Source of the DNA: Rhizobium sp. BK196
Lineage (GTDB): Bacteria; Pseudomonadota; Alphaproteobacteria; Rhizobiales; Rhizobiaceae
Assembly: GCF_014193255.1 (NCBI RefSeq)
Contig: NZ_JACHZB010000003.1
Coordinates: 496,001-560,000, forward strand
DNA: 64,000 bases
Reading direction: 5' to 3'
The notes beneath the pieces are model-generated. The model worked only from the letters and a program-made list of their open reading frames with translations, was not told where the DNA came from and made no database searches. Below, piece after piece: positions 16,450 through 25,486 of the stretch. The position numbers and the translations under genes were made by a program. Each line of letters opens with the position of its first letter. Within the stretch, counting starts at the first letter, position 1.

Positions 16450-19400
16450 TCCCGAATTTCTGTATTCAGCGCCCGGTCGCAACAACGCTGCTTGCGATCG
16501 GCGTCATTCTGGCAGGTCTTGCGGGCTATCGGCTCGTGCCGGTCGCGGCTCTGCCGCAGGTCGACTTTCCGACTATCAACGTCTCGGCGCAGCTGAGCGG
16601 CGCCTCGCCGCAGACGATGGCGACTTCGGTCGCGACACCCTTGATCAAGCAGTTCGAAACGATCCCCGGCATCAGCGAGATCAGCGCGTCGAGTTCGCTC
16701 GGCAGCACCAGTATCGTGCTGCAATTCGACCTGAACCGCGATATCGATGCGGCCGCCGCCGACGTGCAGGCGGCCATTTCGCATGCGACGCGGCAGCTGC
16801 CCGACAACATGACGACGCCGCCGAGTTACCGCAAGACCAACCCGGCCGATGCGCCGATCATGCTGCTTTCGGTGCAAAGCAATACCATGCCGCGCAGCAA
16901 GCTCGACGAGATCGCCGAAGACATCATCTCGCCATCGCTGTCGACGCTTCCGGGCGTCGCCCAGGTCAGCGTCTTCGGCGCGCAGACCTATGCCGTGCGC
17001 GTCGAGGTCGACCCCAACAAGCTGCTCACCCGCGGTATCGGCATCGATACCGTCAACAAGGCGCTTGCCGCTGCCAACAGCCAACAGCCCGTGGGCACGC
17101 TGCAGAACAATTCGCAGGCCATGACCATCACGGCCAATACGCAGCGCACCAACGCCGAGCAGTTCCGTTCTCTGGTCATCGCCAATCCGAATGGCGCGCC
17201 GATCCATCTCGGCGATATTGCCGATGTCCAGGACAGCGTCGAGAACCAGTATACGGGCAGCTGGTATGACGGCCAGCGCGGCATCATCCTGGCCATCCAG
17301 CGCCAGCCGGATGCCAATACTGTCGACGTCGTCGACGCGATCAACGCCAAGCTGCCGCAGCTTCACGCCGAGATCCCGCCCTCGGTCAACACGGTCATCA
17401 TGAACGATGCCGCAAAGCCGATCCGCGATGCCATCGCCGACGTGAAGTTCACGCTGCTTCTGACGATCGGCCTCGTCGTTCTTGTCATCTATCTCTTCAC
17501 CGGTCATGCAACGGCTACGATCATTCCGGGCCTTGCCGTTCCGCTGTCGCTGATCTCGACCTTCGGCATGATGTACGTGCTCGGCTACAGCATCGACAAC
17601 ATATCGCTGCTGGGTTTGACGCTCGCGGTGGGTCTCGTCGTCGACGACGCGATCGTCATGCTGGAAAACATCTTGCGCCATGTCGAGGAAGGCATGCCGG
17701 TGCGGGAGGCGGCGATCAAGGGTGCCGGCGAAGTCAGCTACACCATCATTTCCATGTCGGTGTCGCTGATCGCGGTCTTCATCCCGATCCTGCTGATGGG
17801 CGGTGTCGTCGGCCGCGTGTTCAACGAATTCGGCATGGTGGTGGCGATTGCCATCATCGCTTCGGCGATCGTGTCGCTGACGGTGACGCCGATGCTCGGC
17901 TCGCGCCTTTCCAACAACCACAGTCGCCCGCCGCTGCTCATCCGCATCTTCGATGCCGGTTTCGAGCGGACGCTGCGCGGCTATGACAATGCAGTCGGCT
18001 GGTGCCTTCGCCATCGTCCTTTCATCCTCGGGATCTTCCTCGCGTCCGTCGCGCTGACCGTCTATTTCTTCATGACGCTGCCGACGAGCTTCTTCCCGCA
18101 GGAAGATATCGGGCGCCTGACGATCAGCACGCAGGCGCGACAAGATATTTCCTATTCGGCGATGGAGGCCCTGCAGCAGCAGGCGGCGGCGGTCGTCAAG
18201 GCGAACCCGGCCGTCAACCACGTGATGTCGACGATCGGCGGCAACCCCAACAAACCCCAGAACAACGGCTCGATGTTCGTCGAACTGAAGGAAAAGGATC
18301 AGCGTGAACCGCTTGACCGGACACTGCGCGAGCTGCGCACTGATATCAACAAGATCCCCGGCCTGCAGGCCTTCGTGACACCGAACCAGAGCCTGCGCTT
18401 CGGCGGCCGTCAGACTGCCAGCCAATATCAGCTGGTCATCCAGGCGCTGAACGCCGACCAGACCAACCTATGGGCCGGCAAGATCCAGCAGGCGATGCGC
18501 GCCGACCGCCTGTTCACGGACGTGACCTCGGATGCGCAGAACAATGCGCTGCAGGCGAGCATTGTCATCGATACCGAGCGGGCAGCAGCCTACGGGATCG
18601 ACAACGACACGCTGCGCACGACGCTGCAGGAATCCTTCAGTGGCTTTGCGGCCGCGGAGATCCAGTCGACGGGCGACAGCTACGATGTCATCGTCGAATA
18701 TGACACGAGCAAGCCCTGGGATGATCAGAAGCTCTCGGAAATTCGGGTCGCTTCTTCCAATGGCAGCCTGGTGCCGCTTTCGAACTTTGCGCATGTCGAG
18801 CGCACGGTCGGACCCGTCACCATCAACCAGACGGGCCAGCTCGTCTCGACCACCGTTTCCTTCAACCTGCCGGAAGGCGTATCGCTCAGCGACGCGACGG
18901 CGAGGATCGATCAGATCAAGAAGGACCTCGACATGCCGGCCGACGTCTTCACCTCCTACGGCGGCACGGCAGAGATCTTCCAGCAGTCGCAGGGCAATAC
19001 GCCCTATCTGATCCTGGCGGCGGTGCTGACCATCTATGTCGTGCTCGGCGTGCTCTATGAAAGCTTCATCCACCCGCTGACCATCCTGTCCGGCCTGCCG
19101 GCGGCGGCCTTCGGTGCGCTTCTGGCGCTCAAGATCATGGGCTTCGACCTGTCGATCATAGCGCTCATCGGCCTCCTGATGCTGATCGGCATCGTCAAGA
19201 AGAACGCGATCATGATGATCGACGTGGCTGTGGAAACCATGCGAACGACGGGCGAGAAGGCGACGGCAGCGATCCACGAAGCCTGCGTGCGACGCTTCCG
19301 CCCGATCATGATGACGACTTTCTGCGCCCTGCTCGGTGCCCTGCCGATCGCACTCGGCACGGGTGCGAGCTCGGAACTGCGCCAGCCGCTCGGTATCGCC

Positions 19401-19565
19401 GTCGTCGGCGGCCTGATCGTGTCGCAGCTTCTGACGCTGTTCATCACACCCGTCATCTTCGTCGAAATGGACCGCTTCGGGAATTTCCTCCACCGCATGC
19501 TCAGCGGCCAGAAGAAGGAGGAAGAGCATGTGGCAGCGGAAACGAGGGCGATCGCCGCGGAGTAA
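16446..19565 (+). CDS. RND family efflux permease (AcrB/MdtB type)
   Basis: Proton-driven inner-membrane pump, 1039 aa, full length for the HAE-1 family. It begins with [20 protein letters not shown], and the proton-relay aspartates D400-D401 sit in [16 protein letters not shown]. Two large periplasmic domains (about 35-330 and 560-860) contain the porter subdomains, and the helix 4/10 regions are intact. Substrate may be antibiotics, dyes or plant compounds. Ends at a strong bidirectional terminator shared with a beta-lactamase gene. Confidence 0.95.
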   Translation: MIPNFCIQRPVATTLLAIGVILAGLAGYRLVPVAALPQVDFPTINVSAQLSGASPQTMATSVATPLIKQFETIPGISEISASSSLGSTSIVLQFDLNRDIDAAAADVQAAISHATRQLPDNMTTPPSYRKTNPADAPIMLLSVQSNTMPRSKLDEIAEDIISPSLSTLPGVAQVSVFGAQTYAVRVEVDPNKLLTRGIGIDTVNKALAAANSQQPVGTLQNNSQAMTITANTQRTNAEQFRSLVIANPNGAPIHLGDIADVQDSVENQYTGSWYDGQRGIILAIQRQPDANTVDVVDAINAKLPQLHAEIPPSVNTVIMNDAAKPIRDAIADVKFTLLLTIGLVVLVIYLFTGHATATIIPGLAVPLSLISTFGMMYVLGYSIDNISLLGLTLAVGLVVDDAIVMLENILRHVEEGMPVREAAIKGAGEVSYTIISMSVSLIAVFIPILLMGGVVGRVFNEFGMVVAIAIIASAIVSLTVTPMLGSRLSNNHSRPPLLIRIFDAGFERTLRGYDNAVGWCLRHRPFILGIFLASVALTVYFFMTLPTSFFPQEDIGRLTISTQARQDISYSAMEALQQQAAAVVKANPAVNHVMSTIGGNPNKPQNNGSMFVELKEKDQREPLDRTLRELRTDINKIPGLQAFVTPNQSLRFGGRQTASQYQLVIQALNADQTNLWAGKIQQAMRADRLFTDVTSDAQNNALQASIVIDTERAAAYGIDNDTLRTTLQESFSGFAAAEIQSTGDSYDVIVEYDTSKPWDDQKLSEIRVASSNGSLVPLSNFAHVERTVGPVTINQTGQLVSTTVSFNLPEGVSLSDATARIDQIKKDLDMPADVFTSYGGTAEIFQQSQGNTPYLILAAVLTIYVVLGVLYESFIHPLTILSGLPAAAFGALLALKIMGFDLSIIALIGLLMLIGIVKKNAIMMIDVAVETMRTTGEKATAAIHEACVRRFRPIMMTTFCALLGALPIALGTGASSELRQPLGIAVVGGLIVSQLLTLFITPVIFVEMDRFGNFLHRMLSGQKKEEEHVAAETRAIAAE

Positions 19566-19571
19566 ACAGAC

Positions 19572-19597
19572 AAAAGGGCGCCTTCCGGCGCCCTTTT
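19572..19597. terminator. Bidirectional terminator between RND pump and beta-lactamase
   Basis: Perfect 11-bp stem AAAAGGGCGCC - TTCC - GGCGCCCTTTT, U-rich on both strands, 6 bp after the pump stop codon and 4 bp from the convergent beta-lactamase stop. Confidence 0.9.
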
Positions 19598-19601
19598 CGC
19601 A

Positions 19602-20426
19602 TCAGCGGCCTTCGACCAGCTTTGGCAAATCCGTAACCAGTGAATCCCGTGTCTCGAAACTGACGGGATTGTCACTGTAGCGGTGATTGGCGATATAGAG
19701 CCTTGCAAAGATCAGCCGCCGGTCACCCTTCGTCGCCCAGCCGACAAACCAGCCGAGCGGCCGTTCATAATTGGTCTTGCCGGCCGCGTTGCGCAGCCAG
19801 CCGGCGCCGGTCTTGCCCTGGATATCCCAGCCGTCGGCCGCTTGGAAATGCGGCACGATGGCCTCCGTCATCTGCCGCGCGCGCTGCGAGATCGGCAGGC
19901 TGCCGGTGCGGAAGCGGCGCAGGAAGCGCACCTGATCCTCGGCGGAGATCCTGAGCGACGACATCAGCCAGGATTCGGTCAGCCCATCCGTGTTATCAGG
20001 ACCGCCCGAGACATCCTCATTGCCGTAGCCGAAGCGCCTGACGTAATCGGCAAAGGCGCGCTTGCCGAGCTTGCGGGTCAGCGCCTGTGAGAACCAGACG
20101 ATGGAATCCCGCTCCCAGATGGTCGGGTCAGTGTCCTTCTGCTCGCGCTGCGGTCGCTTGAGCTTCGGATCGTATGTCCAGAGCGGATTATGCTCATCGA
20201 CCAAAATGCCGGCATCATAGCCCATCATGGCCAAAGGCAGTTTGAAGGTCGATTGCGGGTAGAAGCCCTGATCGCAATTGCCCTGACGGTAAATCGTCTC
20301 GCCGGTCTTCTCATCGATGATGACGGTGCAGCGGATCGGATCAGCGGCATCGGCCGACGATACATTCATGGAAAATGCTGTAATACTTATGGAAATTGCC
20401 AGAAGAAGAAGTCTTTCGAAGGCCAC
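19602..20426 (-). CDS. Class D (OXA-type) beta-lactamase
   Basis: Periplasmic serine beta-lactamase, 274 aa, with a predicted signal peptide cleaved near residue 28. All class D motifs are present: S59-T-F-K62 (nucleophile and carbamylated lysine), S108-I-V110, Y134-G-N136, W153 in ESWLMSSLRIS, and K205-T-G207. A GTG start at 20426 has GGAG upstream. It is divergent from an AmpR-like LysR gene, so induction by cell-wall fragments is plausible. No mobile-element signs flank it, so it looks like an intrinsic chromosomal enzyme. Spectrum cannot be predicted. Confidence 0.93.
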   Translation of the reverse strand: MAFERLLLLAISISITAFSMNVSSADAADPIRCTVIIDEKTGETIYRQGNCDQGFYPQSTFKLPLAMMGYDAGILVDEHNPLWTYDPKLKRPQREQKDTDPTIWERDSIVWFSQALTRKLGKRAFADYVRRFGYGNEDVSGGPDNTDGLTESWLMSSLRISAEDQVRFLRRFRTGSLPISQRARQMTEAIVPHFQAADGWDIQGKTGAGWLRNAAGKTNYERPLGWFVGWATKGDRRLIFARLYIANHRYSDNPVSFETRDSLVTDLPKLVEGR

Positions 20427-20454
20427 TTTCGTTCTCCATATGGTTCGACCTCAG

Positions 20455-20476
20455 CTTTCTAGGCCGGCCTGGAAGG
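20455..20476. promoter_or_regulatory. Putative operator between OXA gene and AmpR-like regulator
   Basis: 22-bp near-palindrome built on AGGCCGGCCT with TTC/GAA outer contacts, located 28 bp before the OXA start and 54 bp before the regulator start. A dyad in a shared divergent promoter is what a LysR protein would bind. Binding is inferred. Confidence 0.45.
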
Positions 20477-20530
20477 CCCGATCAAACGATGATATTTCCG
20501 GTCAGGCATAAATCAGATTAGGCCATTGCC

Positions 20531-21421
20531 ATGGTTCGACCATATTTGCCGCTGAACTCGCTGCGCGCCTTCGAGGCGGCGGCGCGGCATCTTTCATTCA
20601 CTCGGGCGGCGATCGAACTCTGCGTTACGCAGGCGGCCGTCAGCCATCAGGTGAAGCTCCTGGAACAGCGCCTCGGGGTGAGCCTGTTCCGCCGCTTGCC
20701 GCGTGGGCTGATGATCACGGAGGAAGGGCTGGCGCTCCTGCCTGCCCTGCAGGATTCCTTCGACCGCATGGCCGACATGCTGGAGCGTTTCGAGGGCGGC
20801 CATGTGCGCGAGGTGCTGAAGCTCGGCGCCGTCGGCACGCTCGCCGTCGGCTGGCTGTTGCCGCGGCTTGCCGATTTTCGCGAGCAATATCCCTTTATCG
20901 ATCTCAGGCTTTCGACCAACAACAACCGCGTCGATATTGCCGCTGAAGGGCTCGACTATACGATCAAGTTCGGCAATGGCGCCTGGCACGACATAGAGGC
21001 CGAACCGCTGTTCGAAGCGCCGCTCTCGGTGCTCTGCACTCCCGCAATCGCCCGCCAGCTTTCCTCCCCTGACGATGTCGCCCATCAGACACTGCTGCGC
21101 TCCTACCGCGCCGACGAATGGCCTGGTTGGTTCGAGACGGCAGGCGTCACACCGCCGCCGATCCGGGGCATGGTCTTCGATTCCTCCGTGCTGATGATCG
21201 AGGCGGCGCTCCAGGGTGCGGGGGTTGCGCTGGCGCCACCCTTGATGTTTTCCCGCCAGCTTGCAGCGGGGGAGCTGGAGCAGCCCTTCCCGATCTGGAT
21301 TTCCAAGGGCAGCTACTGGCTGATGCGGCTCAAATCCCGCTCCGTCACGCCCGCCATGGAGATGTTCCGCAAGTGGATCGGCAGGATGGCCGAGGAGACG
21401 CGCGCACACGTCGGAAAGTAA
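20531..21421 (+). CDS. LysR family regulator, AmpR-like
   Basis: LysR-type regulator, 296 aa. Its N-terminus LPLNSLRAFEAAARHLSFTR, followed by AAIELCVTQAAVSHQVKLLE, closely follows AmpR/GcvA-type proteins, and RGLMITEEG is also AmpR-like. The C-terminal effector domain spans about 90-290. In enterobacteria AmpR senses muropeptides and controls class C ampC; here the divergent target is a class D enzyme. No other AmpR-pathway gene (ampG, ampD) is in the window. GcvA-like function is the alternative. Confidence 0.88.
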   Translation: MVRPYLPLNSLRAFEAAARHLSFTRAAIELCVTQAAVSHQVKLLEQRLGVSLFRRLPRGLMITEEGLALLPALQDSFDRMADMLERFEGGHVREVLKLGAVGTLAVGWLLPRLADFREQYPFIDLRLSTNNNRVDIAAEGLDYTIKFGNGAWHDIEAEPLFEAPLSVLCTPAIARQLSSPDDVAHQTLLRSYRADEWPGWFETAGVTPPPIRGMVFDSSVLMIEAALQGAGVALAPPLMFSRQLAAGELEQPFPIWISKGSYWLMRLKSRSVTPAMEMFRKWIGRMAEETRAHVGK

Positions 21422-21481
21422 TTTGGTCGGGTTGCTTTCCACCCTCTCCTGTGCGATCACGCGCCTCTCACAACATGTCAG

Positions 21482-21504
21482 GGGCGCACCATAAGGCGCC
21501 CTTT
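21482..21504 (+). terminator. Short terminator-like hairpin
   Basis: GGGCGC - N8 - GCGCCC followed by TTT, 60 bp after the AmpR-like gene. The stem is 6 bp, so strength is moderate. Confidence 0.5.
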
Positions 21505-21566
21505 CGTATTTCGGGGCACCTGCCCCGGTTTAATGATTTTCGACAGATCTGATAGGGAGCACGGCC

Positions 21567-22862
21567 ATGGCACGGGCGCTCGGGCTTGACTTCGGCACGA
21601 CCAATACTGTTCTGGCGCTGGCAGATGGCGGCGCAGACACGCATTCCATATCGCTGACCAGCAGCGCCGGCACGGCCGACAGCATGCGCACCGCGCTCTC
21701 CTTCATGAAGGATCCGCAACTCGGTGCTTCGGCGCTGAAGGTCGAGGCCGGGCACGCGGCAATCCAGCAGTTCATCGACAATCCCGGCGACTGTCGTTTC
21801 CTGCAGTCGATCAAAACCTTTGCGGCAAGCGCGCTTTTCCAGGGCACGATCATCTTCGGCAAGCGCCAGAGCTTCGAAGACCTGATGGAAATCTTCATCC
21901 GGCGCCTGCGCCATTACGCAGGCGAGAACTGGCCCGATGATACCAGCCGCATCATCGCCGGCCGCCCGGTGCATTTTGCCGGCGCCAGTCCGGATCCGGT
22001 GCTGGCGGTGCAGCGCTACAACGAGGCGCTGACGCGCTTCGGCTTTCCGGAAATTCACTATGTCTACGAGCCTGTTGCGGCTGCTTTCTACTTCGCGCAG
22101 AACCTGAAGTCCGATGCGACCGTTCTCGTCGCCGACTTTGGCGGCGGTACGACCGACTATTCCCTGATCCGCTTCGAGACCAAGGCAGGTAAACTGACGG
22201 CAACGCCGATCGGCCATTCCGGTGTCGGCGTGGCAGGCGATCATTTCGACGCCCGCATGATCGACAATATCGTCGCGCCGCTGATCGGCAAGGGCAGCCA
22301 TTTCAAGAGCTTTGACAAAATCCTTGAGGTTCCCTCGAACTACTATGCGAGCTTCAGCCGCTGGAACCAGCTGTCAATCTTCAAGACCTCCAGGGAATTC
22401 GAGGATCTGAAGAAGCTGGTGCGCACGGCGCTGGAACCGGAGAAGCTGGAAACCTTTGTCGATCTCATCGACCATGACGAAGGCTATCCGCTCTATCAGG
22501 CGGTCTCGGCAACGAAGATGGCGCTTTCCTCCGCAGAGGAAGCCCCCTTCGATTTTGCTCCGCTTGGGCGCGGCGGCCACCGCACGATCAAGCGCAGCGA
22601 TTTCGAAAGCTGGATCGTCGACGACCTCGCCCGCATCGAAGGCGCGCTCGACGAGGTGCTGGAAAAGACCAATACGGATGCATCCGGCATCGACAAGGTA
22701 TTCCTGACCGGCGGGACGTCGTTCGTGCCGGCCGTGCGGCGCATCTTCACCGAGCGCTTCGACAGGGACAAGATCGAGACCGGCGGCGAATTGTTGTCGA
22801 TCGCCCATGGTCTGGCGCTGATCGGCGAACGCAGCGATATCGACCAATGGACTGTGCAATAA
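21567..22862 (+). CDS. Hsp70 family protein lacking the substrate-binding domain (YegD-like)
   Basis: Actin-fold ATPase, 431 aa, that covers only the Hsp70 nucleotide-binding part. Phosphate loops are GLDFGTTNTVLALAD (about residue 6) and VADFGGGTTDYSL (about 189); the adenosine motif is VFLTGGTSFVPAVRRIF (about 375). The peptide-binding beta-sandwich and lid of DnaK are absent, as in E. coli YegD, so it is not a normal foldase. It appears to be monocistronic, with its own terminator after it. Role unknown. Confidence 0.88.
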   Translation: MARALGLDFGTTNTVLALADGGADTHSISLTSSAGTADSMRTALSFMKDPQLGASALKVEAGHAAIQQFIDNPGDCRFLQSIKTFAASALFQGTIIFGKRQSFEDLMEIFIRRLRHYAGENWPDDTSRIIAGRPVHFAGASPDPVLAVQRYNEALTRFGFPEIHYVYEPVAAAFYFAQNLKSDATVLVADFGGGTTDYSLIRFETKAGKLTATPIGHSGVGVAGDHFDARMIDNIVAPLIGKGSHFKSFDKILEVPSNYYASFSRWNQLSIFKTSREFEDLKKLVRTALEPEKLETFVDLIDHDEGYPLYQAVSATKMALSSAEEAPFDFAPLGRGGHRTIKRSDFESWIVDDLARIEGALDEVLEKTNTDASGIDKVFLTGGTSFVPAVRRIFTERFDRDKIETGGELLSIAHGLALIGERSDIDQWTVQ

Positions 22863-22868
22863 CGGGCG

Positions 22869-22898
22869 AAAGGGCGTGGGCTGCTCTGCCCGCCCTTT
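22869..22898 (+). terminator. Terminator after the Hsp70-like gene
   Basis: AAAGGGCG - N14 - CGCCCTTT, with an inner GGGC/GCCC pairing, starting 6 bp after the stop codon. It lies 32 bp before the next gene, so readthrough is likely limited. Confidence 0.75.
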
Positions 22899-22930
22899 CA
22901 TTGCCGTTTTCGCTCCGCTAAAGTCGCACC

Positions 22931-23806
22931 ATGATCTCCGCCAACGACCTGAGTCCGGCCGAACTTGCAGCGCTTCTGCATTTCCATGCGGAAGCGGGTG
23001 TGGATTGGCTGCTGGAGGAAGAGCCCGTCGACCGTTTCGCCGAATTCGAGGCGATGAAGGCGGCACGCCGTTCGGCAGCTCCGGCCACACAGCCGCAGCC
23101 GGAACGGCAAATACCCGCCCGCCCTGCACCAGAGCAGCGCGCGGCCGCACCAGCTCCTGCCTCGCGGCCGCAACCGGCAATCCCTGACGGCGACGCGGTG
23201 CAGCAGGCGCGGTTCGCGGCCGCGAGCGCCCGCTCGCTTGCAGAACTCAAGACGGCGCTCGAAGCCTTCAATGGCTGTAATCTGAAAAACAGCGCCCGCT
23301 CGACCATCTTCGCGAGCGGCAATCCGGCAAGCGGTATCATGGTGATCGGTCCGGCGCCGGGTGCGGACGACGAGCGCGAAGGCACGGCCTTCGCCGGCCG
23401 GCAGGGCCAGTTGCTGGACCGGATGCTGGCCTCGATCGGCCTTGAGCGGTCAGCCATTCTCCTGACGCAGATCATTCCCTGGCGTCCGCCGGGCAACCGC
23501 ATGCCGTCGGCGGCCGAAACTGAAATCTGCCGTCCCTTCATCGAGCGGCAGATCGCGCTTGCCGAACCGCGCGCCATTTTGCTACTCGGCAATTACACGG
23601 CGCGCTTCTTCTTCGGCGAGAATGACACGATTCACGGGCTTCGCGGCCGGTGGAAGGAGATCGCTGTCGCAGATCAGATCATTCCGGCCATCGCCAGCCT
23701 GCATCCGCAGGACCTGTTAACCGCGCCGGTCAATAAGCGGCTGGCCTGGAGCGATCTGCTGGCCTTTCAGGCTAGACTTAAAGAGCTGTCTCTGCTTACA
23801 AATTAG
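22931..23806 (+). CDS. Uracil-DNA glycosylase, family-4-like
   Basis: Base-excision repair glycosylase of the UDG superfamily, 291 aa. Catalytic motif A is VIGPAPGADDEREG and motif B is SLHPQDLL; TQIIPWRPPGNR and RAILLLGNYTARFFF also fit family 4. It has an extra Pro/Ala-rich N-terminal tail (residues 48-85). Family 4 enzymes hold a 4Fe-4S cluster through four cysteines, but only two cysteines exist in the whole protein (NGCNLK, EICRPF). The cluster is therefore probably lost. Confidence 0.85.
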   Translation: MISANDLSPAELAALLHFHAEAGVDWLLEEEPVDRFAEFEAMKAARRSAAPATQPQPERQIPARPAPEQRAAAPAPASRPQPAIPDGDAVQQARFAAASARSLAELKTALEAFNGCNLKNSARSTIFASGNPASGIMVIGPAPGADDEREGTAFAGRQGQLLDRMLASIGLERSAILLTQIIPWRPPGNRMPSAAETEICRPFIERQIALAEPRAILLLGNYTARFFFGENDTIHGLRGRWKEIAVADQIIPAIASLHPQDLLTAPVNKRLAWSDLLAFQARLKELSLLTN

Positions 23807-23940
23807 CCAAGTTTAAAAATATTATGAATTTGTCCATGCAATATACGCATGGCTGCATCCTGCAAGGGTGCATTGAAGAATCAATGCTGCACTGCAATAT
23901 AGAAGGCGTGTCTTGGGAGGAACGAACAGGAACCAAGGCC

Positions 23941-24132
23941 ATGAGCAAGCGTTTTCGTCCTATACATTGCGGGTTTGAAACCCTGCGCCAAGCAAGCGAT
24001 CAGGTTCGCACTACCCAGGGCTACAGCCGTTTCGGCTTTGCCACAAACGAACAGATGATCGCCCGCGGCACCGGCATCAGCAGCCGTACCTCGCGTCCGG
24101 CCGCGATTTTCGCCGATTTCCAGGAATATTGA
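23941..24132 (+). CDS. Small hypothetical protein (63 aa)
   Basis: I do not recognise a family. The protein starts MSKRFRPIHCGFETLRQA, is basic in its first half and contains SRFGFATNEQMIARGTGI. ATG at 23941 has AAGG 4 nt upstream. Codon use matches neighbouring genes and a clear terminator follows, which supports a real gene. No signal peptide or membrane helix is seen. Confidence 0.6.
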   Translation: MSKRFRPIHCGFETLRQASDQVRTTQGYSRFGFATNEQMIARGTGISSRTSRPAAIFADFQEY

Positions 24133-24152
24133 AGATTCCGGAATGATGATCC

Positions 24153-24175
24153 GGCAGGCGGTTCGCCTGCCTTTT
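24153..24175 (+). terminator. Rho-independent terminator
   Basis: GGCAGGCG - GTT - CGCCTGCC followed by TTTT, 20 bp after the small protein gene. Compact and strong. Confidence 0.88.
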
Positions 24176-24198
24176 CGTATTTCCGAAAGTAACGACAG

Positions 24199-24345
24199 AT
24201 GTCCACAATTCTGATTTCACTGCTGCGCAATATACACTCCTTCGAGCATATCCGTGCTGCCGTCTGTGCTGCTCACGAATATCGTCGCGAGCTTTCCGAC
24301 ACACCGCCAGAGGCCATGACCCCGGCTTCCGCGATCGCGCTCTGA
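24199..24345 (+). CDS. Possible 48-residue small protein
   Basis: Frame starts MSTILISLLRNIHSFEHIR and ends TPASAIAL, with an amphipathic first half. Codon use is coding-like. It follows a terminator, so it needs its own promoter. AAAG lies in the expected ribosome-site region but no good Shine-Dalgarno is seen. Family unknown. Confidence 0.4.
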   Translation: MSTILISLLRNIHSFEHIRAAVCAAHEYRRELSDTPPEAMTPASAIAL

Positions 24346-24368
24346 GAGCACAGTTTGCTGGAATTACT

Positions 24369-25241
24369 TCAGCAGTTTTCGGCCTCGAATCTCGCCTTTG
24401 CCCATTCGAAGGCTTCGTCCACATAGGCGAACTTGATCGCCTGCCAGCCGACATATTCCCTCAGGAAATCGCGCGACAGCCACAGTTGCGACTTCCTCGG
24501 CTCGTCGTGCCAGCCGAGACAGCCGCGCTGGGCACCCTTGGCGAGCAGCCGCTGGAGATGCGTGCGCGACATCATGAAATCACCGGCGAGCGGGCGGGTC
24601 TCCACCCTGCCGATCGAGAGCCGTGCCGGATCGCTTCCCTCGAGATCGAGCCGGGACATGAAATGATCGATGACCATACCGCCCGCTTCCGTCCAGAGGA
24701 ATAGCGCCACCTGTTCAGGCGGTTCGCGCCATCTGCTATCTTCGAGGCAGTTATAGGCGACACGCGGTTGGATCCGGCGGAAAAGCACAGGATTTTCATG
24801 TAGAAACGTCGCCCGGTTTCCGCCATCGATGAGGTCAAGCGCCCCGAGGTTGGAGTGCAACCAGCCGAACATTGCCTGATGGCTGACTTCGGCCGGCTCG
24901 AAATGGCGCGGGCGGCGGCGTTCGTCACCGGGCGTATGGGTAATGAAGCGGTAGGTAAAGAGCTCTTCGATGAAGGCCAGCACCGTGTTGCGGCTGGCAA
25001 TCTTGTGTGCCGTGATCTTGCCGGTCAGCCGAACGGCAGTGAAACCTGAAGTCGGGTCCTGCGGATTATATTCCAGATGCAGCGCATAGGCCGTCTGCGT
25101 CAGCAGCCAGCGTTGATGCGAGGCCAGCAGGCGCGCCAGCCGCGGCCCCGCATCGAACAAGCCGCGCATTTGCCCGGCCAGGAAACGAATGCTCACCACA
25201 AAGGAAGGGTTCTGCGCCAGTTGCTCTGCCGTGAACGCCAT
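24369..25241 (-). CDS. Hypothetical protein with two apparent winged-helix domains
   Basis: 290-aa soluble protein I cannot assign to a named family. Two segments look like MarR-type winged helices: about 65-125, with ITAHKIASRNTVLAFIEELF and a basic wing ERRRPRHFEP, and about 210-265, with MSRTHLQRLLAKGAQRG and a wing around DEPRKSQLWLS. A tandem wHTH layout would suit a DNA-binding regulator. ATG at 25241 is preferred over the longer frame. It stands alone on its strand with AT-rich DNA upstream. Confidence 0.6.
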   Translation of the reverse strand: MAFTAEQLAQNPSFVVSIRFLAGQMRGLFDAGPRLARLLASHQRWLLTQTAYALHLEYNPQDPTSGFTAVRLTGKITAHKIASRNTVLAFIEELFTYRFITHTPGDERRRPRHFEPAEVSHQAMFGWLHSNLGALDLIDGGNRATFLHENPVLFRRIQPRVAYNCLEDSRWREPPEQVALFLWTEAGGMVIDHFMSRLDLEGSDPARLSIGRVETRPLAGDFMMSRTHLQRLLAKGAQRGCLGWHDEPRKSQLWLSRDFLREYVGWQAIKFAYVDEAFEWAKARFEAENC

Positions 25242-25486
25242 ATGCTTTTCCTCACCCTCGCTCGCAAGCCAGCGTTCGGAGCAGCGATACCGAAACTCCC
25301 CCGGCATCTATGGCCTATCGATTATGCATAGCTTTGAATAAATGAAAGTAATTCACTTTCATATCCATATTTTCGGGCGAAGCGATATCCTAAGATTTTG
25401 CCAGTTCTGCTCTTTTTTGAGGATAGGTGGGCATAATTTTTCAATCACTACGATATTAATTCGACGTATAATATGGGTTCAGCCGC

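Noticed and set aside
16440..18425. 661-codon reverse frame opposite the RND pump gene
   Set aside because: It is antisense to a gene with full RND motifs; its protein is rich in Arg, His and Asp, typical of a shadow frame in GC-rich DNA.
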